Of a stretch of 54,469 nucleotides of DNA, positions 34,268 to 42,293 are shown piece after piece. The stretch comes from CAZIPN01 sp964541225 (lineage in GTDB: Bacteria > Actinomycetota > Coriobacteriia > Anaerosomatales > JAAXUF01), in assembly GCA_964541225.1 (NCBI GenBank), contig CAZIPN010000013.1:1-54469 (forward strand). Reading direction: 5' to 3'. The notes below the pieces were generated by a model, which searched no databases, was not told where the DNA came from, and worked only from the letters and a program-made list of their open reading frames with translations. Each line of letters starts with the position of its first letter. The stretch's first letter is position 1. Made by a program: the position numbers and the translations under genes.

Positions 34268-35389
34268 GTGCGTCTGTTTGGCGATGTCTCCTCACGGGTC
34301 AGCGACCCGTATCTCGCACGTGCTGCCGCGCTCGCGGAGCGCGCACGCGGACGTGTTGCCCCGAATCCTCTTGTCGGTTGCGTCATTGTGAAGAATGACG
34401 TGATCGTAGGCGAGGGCTTTCATCCCCGGGCGGGCGAGCCACATGCCGAGATCTTCGCACTCAAGGACGCCGGAGATGCGGCGCGCGGCGCCGATGTCTA
34501 CGTCACGCTGGAGCCCTGCTCGCACTACGGCAAGACCCCTCCGTGCACCGAGGCGCTCATCTCGGCAGGTGTGCGACGCGTGGTGATCGGCACGCGCGAT
34601 CCTTACCCCGAGGCGGCCCACGGTGCCGAGCAACTCACGGCTGCGGGGATCGAGGTGGCGTTTGCCGAGGACCCAGCTCCGTTTGAGGAACTCAACGTCG
34701 GGTGGCTGCATCGCATTCGTACCGGAAAGCCCTTCGTAACGGCGAAGGTCGGGGTGTCCCTGGACGCGCGCAGTGCGCTTGCTGCCGGAAAGCGCGCGAA
34801 CATGACCGGGCCATCCGGTGCCGAGGTCACACGGCAGCTTCGCGCCGCAGCAGACGCCGTGCTTGTCTCGGCGGCTACCGTGATTGCCGACGACCCTGCG
34901 CTTACCGTGCGCGATGCCGATGGAGTCCTCGGCCCCCACCAGCCGCAAAGGATCGTCCTCGTGCGAGACCACGCACCGCAGCCGGACGCACGCGTTTTCA
35001 CCGACGAAGCCGCGCCCACCCTGGTACTGGCAGTCGGCGCTAAGGCTGGCGTCTGCGACGCGTTGCCGACGGCCGTTGGCGTTCACTACTGCTCCGGGGA
35101 GCCGCTCGAGGATGCGCTCATGTCGCTGGGAGATAAGGGAGTCGGCGAACTCCTTATCGAGCCGGGGCCGCGTCTACTCACATCCTTGTGGAGCGAGGGT
35201 CTGATCGATCGGTTCGTCACGGTCGTTGCTGGAGGTATGGCGGGCGCGGAGTCGCCTGCGCTGTATTTTGGCGACGCGGATGCCACTGGCGACAGCCTTA
35301 CTCGGCGTGCTCTCCCTGCTGAAGCAGGTATCGTGGGAGATGTGTCAGTCACCGTCTGGGAGCCCCTCGCAGGCTCCAGCGTTGCGTAG
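34268..35389 (+). CDS. ribD: Riboflavin biosynthesis deaminase/reductase
   Basis: Bifunctional: deaminates the pyrimidine product of GTP cyclohydrolase II and reduces its ribosyl side chain. The N-terminal CMP/dCMP-deaminase-like domain has zinc ligands in PHAE (His59, Glu61) and PCSHYGKTPPC (Cys84, Cys93). The C-terminal reductase starts near residue 155 (KPFVTAKVGVSLDAR). 373 residues, GTG start whose Shine-Dalgarno is inside the FMN riboswitch. First gene of the rib operon. Confidence 0.95.
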   Translation: MRLFGDVSSRVSDPYLARAAALAERARGRVAPNPLVGCVIVKNDVIVGEGFHPRAGEPHAEIFALKDAGDAARGADVYVTLEPCSHYGKTPPCTEALISAGVRRVVIGTRDPYPEAAHGAEQLTAAGIEVAFAEDPAPFEELNVGWLHRIRTGKPFVTAKVGVSLDARSALAAGKRANMTGPSGAEVTRQLRAAADAVLVSAATVIADDPALTVRDADGVLGPHQPQRIVLVRDHAPQPDARVFTDEAAPTLVLAVGAKAGVCDALPTAVGVHYCSGEPLEDALMSLGDKGVGELLIEPGPRLLTSLWSEGLIDRFVTVVAGGMAGAESPALYFGDADATGDSLTRRALPAEAGIVGDVSVTVWEPLAGSSVA

Positions 35390-35400
35390 GAAAGGGAGCC

Positions 35401-36069
35401 ATGTTCACCGGTCTGATCGAAACACAAGGCGTTGTGACCCACGTTCAGAAGGTCGCTGGCGGTGCACAGATTCAGATCTATGCACCGGAATTTGGTCGCG
35501 ACATGGCGCTCGGCGACTCAGTCGCCGTGGATGGCGCATGCTTGACGGTGTCGCAATTCCAGCGCGGAGCTTTCGTGGCGGACGTCAGCGACGAGACACT
35601 CTCCAAGACGACGCTCGCTCAGCTTCGGCAGTCGAGCAAGGTGAATCTCGAGCGGGCGCTACGCCTGTCCGATCGGCTCGGCGGACACATGTTGACGGGC
35701 CATGTCGAGGGTGTTGGACGACTTCTCCTTCGCCATCCTGCAGGAAACTCCACGGTCTACCAATTCCAGGTGCCCTCGTCGCTCATGGAGTACGTCGTGC
35801 CGAAGGGCTCGATCGCAGTCGATGGCATCTCGCTCACGGTGGCGCAGATTCGCGGCGACAGCTTTGCCGCTGCGGTGGTTCCTCACACCGAGGAGGTCAC
35901 CACGCTCAAGGACAAGCCGATCGGCGCACCGGTCAACGTCGAGGTCGACATCATGGCCAAGTACGTGAAGCGCTTCGTTGACCTGTACGCGGCTACTGGC
36001 GAAGGCGGACCCGAAGCGCAGCGCCGAGGTCTCGGCGACATGCTGCGCGACTTTGCGGAAGGAAGGTGA
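35401..36069 (+). CDS. ribE: Riboflavin synthase alpha subunit
   Basis: Dismutates two molecules of dimethylribityllumazine to riboflavin. Two lumazine-binding barrels repeat: MFTGLIETQG at the N-terminus and MLTGHVEGVG near residue 98, with the paired GDSVAVDGACLTV and KGSIAVDGISLTV. 222 residues. The stop overlaps the GTG of ribBA. AAAGGGAG precedes the ATG. Confidence 0.95.
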   Translation: MFTGLIETQGVVTHVQKVAGGAQIQIYAPEFGRDMALGDSVAVDGACLTVSQFQRGAFVADVSDETLSKTTLAQLRQSSKVNLERALRLSDRLGGHMLTGHVEGVGRLLLRHPAGNSTVYQFQVPSSLMEYVVPKGSIAVDGISLTVAQIRGDSFAAAVVPHTEEVTTLKDKPIGAPVNVEVDIMAKYVKRFVDLYAATGEGGPEAQRRGLGDMLRDFAEGR

Positions 36070-37328
36070 ATCCCGTGACCCCCACCCAAGTGCACCCCCC
36101 ATTCTCCTCGATCGAGGACGGGATTGAGGAGATCCAAGCTGGTCGAATGCTGATCGTGGTCGACGACGAGGATCGCGAGAACGAGGGCGATCTCGTGATG
36201 GCCGCCGAGAAAGTCACGCCTGAGGCCATCAACTTCATGGCCCGCTTTGGACGCGGCTTGATATGCCTGCCTCTCACCGGTGAGAGGATTGACCAGCTCG
36301 GCATTCATCCGATGGCCGACGAGAACACGAGCGAGCAGGGGACCGCATTCCACTGCGGTATCGGAGCGAAGGGCAAGATAACGACGGGTATCTCGGCGGC
36401 GGACCGTGCCGAGACCGTTCGTACTGCGATCGCGCCAGACACCACGCCATCCGACCTCTCAATGCCGGGGCATGTGTTCCCCCTGCGAGCCAGGCCGGGT
36501 GGGGTGCTCGAGCGCGCGGGCCACACCGAGGCGGCTGTAGATCTCGCGCGAATGGCGGGGTTGAGTCCAGCTGGTGTGATCTGCGAGATCATGAACGACG
36601 ACGGCACGATGGCGAGGCGGCCGCAGCTCGAGGAGTTTGCAGAGCGCCATCAGCTCAAGATGATCACCGTCGAAGACCTCATTCGCTACCGACGCCGTAC
36701 CGAGAAGCTCGTGGTGCGCGAAACCCAGGTCCACCTCCCGACGCGGTTTGGCGACTTCGTCGCGTATGGCTACCGCAGTCTCGTGGACCAACGGACCCAC
36801 GTCGCCTTGGTGGTCGGTGAAGTGGCTGGCCAGGAGGACGTGCTCGTTCGCGTTCACTCCGAATGCCTGACCGGCGACGTCTTTCACTCCATGCGCTGCG
36901 ATTGTGGTGCGCAGCTCGAGGAAGCCATGAGGCGCGTTCAGGAAGCCAAGCAGGGAGTCGTGCTCTACATCGTCGGCCACGAAGGCCGCGGAATCGGCCT
37001 GGGCGAGAAGCTCAAGGCCTACGAGCTCCAGGAGCAGGGACACGACACGGTCGAGGCGAATGTCGCTCTCGGCTATCCAGCAGACCTGCGGGACTACGGT
37101 ATTGGCGCACAGATTCTGTGTGACCTGGGCCTGCATTCGATTCGTCTCATGACCAACAATCCACGCAAGATCGTGGGTCTGGAAGGGTATGGGTTGCAGG
37201 TCACCGAGCAGGTTCCTCTCGAGGTGCCTGCGTGCGACACGAACATCAAGTACCTCCGCACCAAGAAAGAGAAGATGGCGCACACGCTTCAGCTTGATGC
37301 GCCGCACAGGGAAGGGAAGCCCGCATGA
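36066..37328 (+). CDS. ribBA: DHBP synthase / GTP cyclohydrolase II
   Basis: Fusion supplying both riboflavin precursors. The N-terminal half makes 3,4-dihydroxy-2-butanone 4-phosphate from ribulose-5-phosphate (DDEDRENEGDLVMAAE, GHVFPLRAR). The C-terminal half opens the GTP ring and has the zinc motif SECLTGDVFHSMRCDCGAQL (C-x10-C-x-C) and GHEGRGIGLGEKLKAY. 420 residues. GTG 36066 overlaps the ribE stop; GTG 36075 is a possible alternative start. Its own stop overlaps the ribH ATG. Confidence 0.95.
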   Translation: MNPVTPTQVHPPFSSIEDGIEEIQAGRMLIVVDDEDRENEGDLVMAAEKVTPEAINFMARFGRGLICLPLTGERIDQLGIHPMADENTSEQGTAFHCGIGAKGKITTGISAADRAETVRTAIAPDTTPSDLSMPGHVFPLRARPGGVLERAGHTEAAVDLARMAGLSPAGVICEIMNDDGTMARRPQLEEFAERHQLKMITVEDLIRYRRRTEKLVVRETQVHLPTRFGDFVAYGYRSLVDQRTHVALVVGEVAGQEDVLVRVHSECLTGDVFHSMRCDCGAQLEEAMRRVQEAKQGVVLYIVGHEGRGIGLGEKLKAYELQEQGHDTVEANVALGYPADLRDYGIGAQILCDLGLHSIRLMTNNPRKIVGLEGYGLQVTEQVPLEVPACDTNIKYLRTKKEKMAHTLQLDAPHREGKPA

Positions 37329-37789
37329 GCACCTACGAAGGAAATCTCGTAGCCACTGGACTGAAGTTCGGCGTCGTTGTCGCGCGCTTCAACGAGCTTC
37401 TGAGCACGCGGTTGCTCTCTGGGGCGCAGGACGCCTTGGTCCGACACGGAGTCGCCGAAGCCGACATCGACGTTGTGTGGGTTCCCGGAGCTTTTGAGAT
37501 CCCCCTCGTCGCCAGCCGGTTGGCGGCATCCAGCAAGTACGACGCGGTCCTCGCCCTCGGAGTTGTGATCCGCGGGGGCACGCCTCACTTCGAGTACATC
37601 TCGTCTGAGGTCGCCAAGGGAGTCGCCAAGGTCATGCTCGATACCGGCGTTCCGGTGACGTTCGGGGTCATCACCGCCGACACGATCGAACAGGCTGTCG
37701 AGCGCGCGGGAACCAAGGCGGGGAACAAGGGCTGGGAGGCCGCCGAGGGAGCCATCGAGATGGCCAACCTGGTCAAAGCGATGTCATAA
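37325..37789 (+). CDS. ribH: 6,7-dimethyl-8-ribityllumazine synthase
   Basis: Joins the DHBP and pyrimidine precursors; forms pentamers or icosahedral 60-mers. Motifs: VVARFNELLS, VPGAFEIPLVA, GVVIRGGTPHFEYI with the active-site His region and PVTFGVITADTIEQAVERAG. 154 residues. Last gene of the four-gene rib operon, which is a complete pathway apart from the dephosphorylation step. Confidence 0.96.
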   Translation: MSTYEGNLVATGLKFGVVVARFNELLSTRLLSGAQDALVRHGVAEADIDVVWVPGAFEIPLVASRLAASSKYDAVLALGVVIRGGTPHFEYISSEVAKGVAKVMLDTGVPVTFGVITADTIEQAVERAGTKAGNKGWEAAEGAIEMANLVKAMS

Positions 37790-37837
37790 CAACGGTGACC
37801 GCGTGATCGCGGCATGCGCTGATGGAGTCTGTGCACA

Positions 37838-37876
37838 AACGAGGCCCGGCTGTCGGAAACGACGGCTCGGGCCTCG
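37838..37876 (+). terminator. Strong hairpin after ribH, possible terminator
   Basis: ACGAGGCCCG-GCTGTCG pairs with CGACGGCTCGGGCCTCGT around a GAAA tetraloop (about 17 pairs with one bulge). No T-run follows on the plus strand (TGATAGAAC), so the mechanism is uncertain. Confidence 0.5.
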
Positions 37877-38129
37877 TGATAGAACGGGTCGGGCTCAGCG
37901 GGTTCTCGCCACCCTGTGGCTATCAACCATGGGCCCTGTTCCCCGTACAGGGCTCCATCTCATCCGAGACGGAGGCCACATAGTAGCGAACGGCTGAGGG
38001 CCCAACAAGCGAACACGTGCTCCTATTTGATGGACGGTCGCGTCTCGGGTTTGTCTGCCGCCGCTAGATGCCAAACGGGCGCATTCTTGCGACGATCGCC
38101 TGCCCCATATCCCTGTCGGAATCTACATG
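37877..38129. other. Intergenic region between ribH and iscR
   Basis: No convincing reading frame. A second hairpin, GGGCCCTGT with ACAGGGCTC (37930-37954), lies in it. The 413-base spacer from ribH to iscR otherwise holds only the hairpin at 37838 and the iscR promoter. Confidence 0.5.
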
Positions 38130-38157
38130 TTGACAGTCAGGATTGTGTCGTTATGAT
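38130..38157 (+). promoter_or_regulatory. Sigma-70 promoter of the isc operon
   Basis: Consensus TTGACA (38130-38135), 16 bases, TATGAT (38152-38157). Start expected near 38164, about 39 bases before iscR. The AT-rich ATGAGTTAAGTAGTAGGAATTA just downstream is a candidate IscR operator, but I cannot match it to a defined type 1 or 2 site. Confidence 0.7.
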
Positions 38158-38202
38158 GCAATCATGAGTTAAGTAGTAGGAATTACGCGTTGGGGGCACC
38201 TG

Positions 38203-38646
38203 ATGAGACTGACGGCCAAGAGCGAATACGGAGTTCTGGCCGCTATTGACTTGGCGTGCAACTACGGGTCGGGACCGACGAGCGCACGCGAGATTGCGGA
38301 ACGCCGTGAGATCCCCCCGCGCTTCCTTGAGCAGATATTCGTGTCCCTGCGCCGAGCGAACCTCGTCACAGCCATACGCGGAGCGAAAGGCGGCTTCGTC
38401 TTGAGCCGCGAGCCCAAAGACATCACGGTTCTTGAGGTCGTTGAAGCTCTTGAGGGGTCACTGGCCTCAAGTGTGTGTGATCACGGCCGAGAGGCGACCT
38501 GCTCCAAGACCGCGGTGTGTGCCGCCGCGCCTCTGTGGGCGAGGGCGACCGAGGCACTGCGCGATGTCTTCGCGTCAACGACCCTGGCTTCGCTCGCCGG
38601 AACGCAGGGTGCGTTTGACAAGAGTGTGAACGCCGAGGCTCGGTAG
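38203..38646 (+). CDS. iscR: Rrf2-family iron-sulfur regulator (IscR-like)
   Basis: Winged-helix regulator likely sensing iron-sulfur status and controlling the downstream cysteine desulfurase and scaffold. The N-terminal MRLTAKSEYGVLAAIDLA and recognition region IPPRFLEQIFVSLRRANLV are typical Rrf2. Three Cys, 92, 100 and 106, occupy the place of the IscR cluster ligands (92, 98, 104 in E. coli), here spaced x7 and x5. 147 residues. Nine bases before the desulfurase gene. Confidence 0.9.
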   Translation: MRLTAKSEYGVLAAIDLACNYGSGPTSAREIAERREIPPRFLEQIFVSLRRANLVTAIRGAKGGFVLSREPKDITVLEVVEALEGSLASSVCDHGREATCSKTAVCAAAPLWARATEALRDVFASTTLASLAGTQGAFDKSVNAEAR

Positions 38647-38655
38647 GAGGGCACG

Positions 38656-39852
38656 ATGGAGACTGTCTACTTCGATTCTGCGGCCACGACTCCCACAGAC
38701 GAACGAGTGGTCGAGGCGATGCTGCCCTTCTTCACCGAGCGCTACGGGAATGCGAACTCCCTGTACGCACTCGGTCGCGACGCGGCGGGCGCGCTCGAGG
38801 AGGCGAGGGCGTCGGTGGCAACCGGCATCAACGCCCAACGCCCCGACGAGGTCATCTTCACGAGTGGTGGAACCGAGTCCGACAATAGCGCGCTCATCGG
38901 CATTCTGAGCAAGGCGGCTCCGTCCGGTGGAGGTCACCTGATTGTCTCTGCGTACGAGCACCACGCGATTCTCGAGCCCGCCGAGTTCCTCGGCAAGCAT
39001 GGATACGAGGTCACGGTGCTTGCTCCTCGGTCCGACGGGCACGTCCATCCCGAAGATCTCAGGGCGGCCATGCGGCCGAACACGAAGCTCGTGTCGATCA
39101 TGCATGCAAACAACGAGATCGGGTCGATCAACCCCATCAAGGAACTCGCCGAGGTCGCGCATGAAGGCGGCTCGCTCTTTCACACGGACGCCGCGCAAAC
39201 CCTCGGCAAGATACCCTTTGACGTGCAGGAGCTGGGTGTCGATGCCGCGTCGTTTTCGAGCCACAAGATCTACGGCCCCAAGGGATTCGGCGCGCTGTAC
39301 TTGAAGAAGCGCACGCCCTTCGCGCCCTTTCAACGTGGCGGCGGGCAGGAGTTCAAGAAGCGCTCCGGCACCCAGAACACACCCGGAGCTGTTGGCTTCG
39401 CCAAAGCGCTCGAACTCATGCTGGTCGACCAGGAGACCGAGATTCCTCGGCTGACGGCGCTGCGCGACAAGATCGTCAACGGCGTGCTCGGCTCGCTTGA
39501 GAACACGCAGCTGACCACGACGGCTGACCCGAGGCTGCCGCATATCGCATCGCTGCTCATCAACGGCGTTGAGGGCGAGGCGATGCTCCTGCAACTGGAC
39601 AACAAGGGAATCGCAGTTTCGACCGGCTCGGCCTGCTCGTCCGGGTCCCTTGAGCCGAGCCACGTGCTCCTGTCAGTGGGCTGCAAACCAGAGATCGCTC
39701 ACGGCAGCCTGCGAATTTCCATCGGCCGCTTCACGACCGAAGCGCACATTGACTACTTCCTGGAGGTCTTTCCTCCAATCGTCGAGCGTTTGCGTTCGAT
39801 GTCGCCCGTCTACGAGAAGATGTTCGGCTCGGCGGCGAAGCAGGGCATTTGA
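38656..39852 (+). CDS. iscS: Cysteine desulfurase (IscS/NifS type)
   Basis: PLP enzyme that removes sulfur from cysteine for Fe-S assembly and tRNA thiolation. It has YFDSAATTP at the start, HTDAAQTLGK, the PLP Lys in SFSSHKIYGPKG and the catalytic Cys in STGSACSSGSLEPSH. 398 residues, with the short active-site loop of group I enzymes. It lies between its probable regulator and the scaffold IscU, and mnmA, a sulfur acceptor, follows. Confidence 0.95.
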   Translation: METVYFDSAATTPTDERVVEAMLPFFTERYGNANSLYALGRDAAGALEEARASVATGINAQRPDEVIFTSGGTESDNSALIGILSKAAPSGGGHLIVSAYEHHAILEPAEFLGKHGYEVTVLAPRSDGHVHPEDLRAAMRPNTKLVSIMHANNEIGSINPIKELAEVAHEGGSLFHTDAAQTLGKIPFDVQELGVDAASFSSHKIYGPKGFGALYLKKRTPFAPFQRGGGQEFKKRSGTQNTPGAVGFAKALELMLVDQETEIPRLTALRDKIVNGVLGSLENTQLTTTADPRLPHIASLLINGVEGEAMLLQLDNKGIAVSTGSACSSGSLEPSHVLLSVGCKPEIAHGSLRISIGRFTTEAHIDYFLEVFPPIVERLRSMSPVYEKMFGSAAKQGI

Positions 39853-39882
39853 GCCGAGGTATCGGATGTGTGAGGAGAAACG

Positions 39883-40323
39883 GTGCAGTATTCCGAGAAG
39901 GTGCTGGAGCACTTCAACAACCCGCGCAACGTTGGTGTGATTGAGGATGCCGACGGCGTGGGTGAGGTTGGAAACCCCATCTGCGGCGACATGATGAAGA
40001 TCTCGTTCAAGCTCGATGACACCGAGCACATCAAAGACATCAAGTTCCAAACGCTCGGGTGCGGCGCGGCTATCGCCACCAGTTCGATTGTGACCGAAAT
40101 GGCGAAGGGTATGTCTCTTGAAGAGGCTGCCGCGATCTCGAAGCAACAGGTCGCCGACGAGCTCGACGGCTTGCCTCCCGCCAAGATGCACTGCAGCGTG
40201 CTAGCCACTGACGGCCTGAAAGTGGCGGTCGACGACTACCTGAAGAAGCATGGCCGGGAGCCAATCTCAGGGGAGATACTCAGCGCGAATCCCGACTATG
40301 ACCCGCACGCCGAGGAAGACTGA
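39883..40323 (+). CDS. iscU: Iron-sulfur cluster assembly scaffold (IscU/NifU N-terminal)
   Basis: Scaffold on which [2Fe-2S]/[4Fe-4S] clusters form. The three cluster Cys (34, 60, 104) and the Asp36 that controls cluster release are present (NPICGDMMK, LGCGAAIATSS, KMHCSV). The 146-residue protein has a C-terminal tail slightly longer than IscU. GTG start with GAGGAG 5 bases upstream. No hscA, hscB or fdx gene follows, so this is a minimal isc set as found in many anaerobes. Confidence 0.95.
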   Translation: MQYSEKVLEHFNNPRNVGVIEDADGVGEVGNPICGDMMKISFKLDDTEHIKDIKFQTLGCGAAIATSSIVTEMAKGMSLEEAAAISKQQVADELDGLPPAKMHCSVLATDGLKVAVDDYLKKHGREPISGEILSANPDYDPHAEED

Positions 40324-40355
40324 GCGGTCGGGCACGAACACGCACGGGATTCCGG

Positions 40356-40389
40356 AGGATCATGATCCTGAGTCTCGATCCTGAGTCTC
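40356..40389. repeat. Palindrome and 13-bp tandem duplication before mnmA
   Basis: A perfect 14-bp palindrome AGGATCATGATCCT (40356-40369) overlaps two adjoining copies of GATCCTGAGTCTC (40364-40376, 40377-40389). A GGAGG (40354-40358) and ATG (40362) could start a 38-codon reading frame running into mnmA, but the spacing is only 3 bases. Confidence 0.55.
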
Positions 40390-40440
40390 GGCAGTACTTG
40401 CCTATGCGTCGTAGCACGACATCGCTGATTGGAGGTGTTC

Positions 40441-41490
40441 GTGGCGCACGTATTCGTGGCGATGAGCGGCGGCGTTGACTCAAGCGTTGCTGCAGCACTC
40501 CTGCTTGAGGCGGGCCACAATGTCACGGGCGTCACGATGCGCTTGCATGAAAGCGGCACGGACGAAATCCCTTGTTGCTCGCCGAGTACGGTTCACGATG
40601 CGCGCCGAGTGTGCGACCTCTTGGGCATTGCGCACGAGACGCTTGATGTTCGCGATCTCTTCGACCGAGAGGTCGTGACGTATTTCTCCGATGAATACGC
40701 TGCCGGACGCACCCCGAATCCATGCGTCCGCTGCAACGAGACGGTGAAGTTCTCACACCTCATGTCAGAGGTGACCGCGAGAGGCGCTGAGTACCTGGCC
40801 ACAGGTCACTACGCACGTCTTGTGAGAGACAGCTCGGATGTGGTGTGGCTGGCCCGCGCCAAGGATCTTGCGAAAGACCAGTCGTACTTCCTCTACCGGC
40901 TCACCCGGCCTCAGATGGAGCGCATCCTGTTTCCTGTGGGTGACTACACCAAGAAGCAGATTCGCGAGATCGCGATGCGCCTAAGCCTGCCAATTGCCGA
41001 GAAACCCGACAGCCAGGAGATCTGCTTCGCCCCAACAGGAGAGCACGCAGACGTTGTTCGGGCCCGTCATCCGGAGGCGTTTGAGCCTGGTGACATCGTT
41101 GATGCTAGCGGTGCGGTGCTCGGCCGACACGCTGGGATCGGGAACTACACAGTTGGGCAGCGTAAGGGGCTTGGGATTGGCGGGGGAGAGCCGCTGTATG
41201 TCCTTGAGATCGATGCGCAGAACAACCGCATTGTTGTTGGCCCTCGCGACAACCTCGCAGCACGGGATGTCTTCGCTTCCGATCCTATCTGGTACGGCGC
41301 CGACGAAGAGAGGGTTCTTGCCATGGTCCGCTATCGGATGGAACCAGCTTTCGCGCGGGCCCGCCGGAGCGGGGGCGATCTCGAGGTGCGATTCGACAAC
41401 TCCGTTGACGGCGTAGCACCGGGCCAGGCTGTCGTATGCTACCGAGACAACCTGGTAGTTGGTGGAGGAGTGATTCGGTGCGCGAGCTGA
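40441..41490 (+). CDS. mnmA: tRNA-specific 2-thiouridylase
   Basis: Adds sulfur to wobble U34 of Lys, Glu and Gln tRNAs, using sulfur from IscS. The PP-loop SGGVDSS (9-15), first catalytic Cys in NPCVRCN (Cys95 or 98), the KDQSYFLYRL block and the second catalytic Cys in DSQEICF are present. GTG chosen because GGAGG lies 5 bases upstream; TTG 40429 would add four residues. 349 residues. Placement after iscU fits sulfur supply. The PHP gene overlaps its end by 13 bases. Confidence 0.94.
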   Translation: MAHVFVAMSGGVDSSVAAALLLEAGHNVTGVTMRLHESGTDEIPCCSPSTVHDARRVCDLLGIAHETLDVRDLFDREVVTYFSDEYAAGRTPNPCVRCNETVKFSHLMSEVTARGAEYLATGHYARLVRDSSDVVWLARAKDLAKDQSYFLYRLTRPQMERILFPVGDYTKKQIREIAMRLSLPIAEKPDSQEICFAPTGEHADVVRARHPEAFEPGDIVDASGAVLGRHAGIGNYTVGQRKGLGIGGGEPLYVLEIDAQNNRIVVGPRDNLAARDVFASDPIWYGADEERVLAMVRYRMEPAFARARRSGGDLEVRFDNSVDGVAPGQAVVCYRDNLVVGGGVIRCAS

Positions 41491-42293
41491 TCGATTGCCA
41501 CGTTCACACCGCGCGATGCGGGCACGCGAGGGGCACTGTCGCCGAGTGTGTTGAGCATGCCGTTCGTGGCGGTCTGGCAACGATCGCTTTCACCGAACAT
41601 CTCGCCTTGCCCGAGCAGCTTGACCCGGATCGGCGATTGTCGATGCACCCATCTCAACTCGGCGAGTATCTTGCGGAGGTTGCCGACGCGCGACAGCACT
41701 ACCCTCAAATCGACGTGGTCACCGGCCTTGAGGCCGACTTTCTTCCAGATCGCGCAGACGAGACCGCTGTGGCCGTTAGCGAGGCCCGTTCGGGTGGCGT
41801 GACAATGGTCCTGGGAAGCGTGCATTTCATCGGAGAATGGGCCTTCGACGATCCCCATTGCCTGGACGAGTGGAGCCGTCGCGATGTCGATGAGGTGTGG
41901 CGAGAGTACTTCGACCTGTGGATCCGGGCGGTTCGCAGCCAATTGTTTGACGTGATGGCGCACCCAGATCTCGTCAAGAAGTTCGGTTACCTTCCCTCGT
42001 TTGATCCCCTGGACCTCTACGACACGTGCGCACGCGCCGCCGCAGAGTCTGGAGTGCGGGTGGAGGTGTCGACGGCGGGGCTGCGTAAGCCAGTCGGAGA
42101 GGTGTATCCCGGGCATGCGTTCTTGTCGGCGTTTCGCTCGAATGGCGTGCCTGCCACGATAGGATCTGACGCTCACGCGCCAGAAGAGGTTGGCTATCGC
42201 ATCGATGCCGCCTACGAGGCGTTGCGCGCTGCCGGGTACGTGAGCGTTGCTTGTCCGAGCGCGGGCGGAGACTGGAAGGAGCTGCCCATATGA
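41478..42293 (+). CDS. PHP-domain phosphatase (HisK/histidinol-phosphatase family)
   Basis: A 271-residue PHP metallo-phosphoesterase. The metal-binding motifs DCHVHTARCGHA (His8, His10), TEHLA, GLEADF, GSVHFI, AHPDLVKKFG and IGSDAH are all visible. The family includes L-histidinol-phosphatase (HisK), but members also act on other phosphates, and no other histidine gene is adjacent except the distant HisC homolog. GTG start inside the mnmA end; stop overlaps the NIF3 gene start (ATGA). Confidence 0.85.
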   Translation: MRELIDCHVHTARCGHARGTVAECVEHAVRGGLATIAFTEHLALPEQLDPDRRLSMHPSQLGEYLAEVADARQHYPQIDVVTGLEADFLPDRADETAVAVSEARSGGVTMVLGSVHFIGEWAFDDPHCLDEWSRRDVDEVWREYFDLWIRAVRSQLFDVMAHPDLVKKFGYLPSFDPLDLYDTCARAAAESGVRVEVSTAGLRKPVGEVYPGHAFLSAFRSNGVPATIGSDAHAPEEVGYRIDAAYEALRAAGYVSVACPSAGGDWKELPI

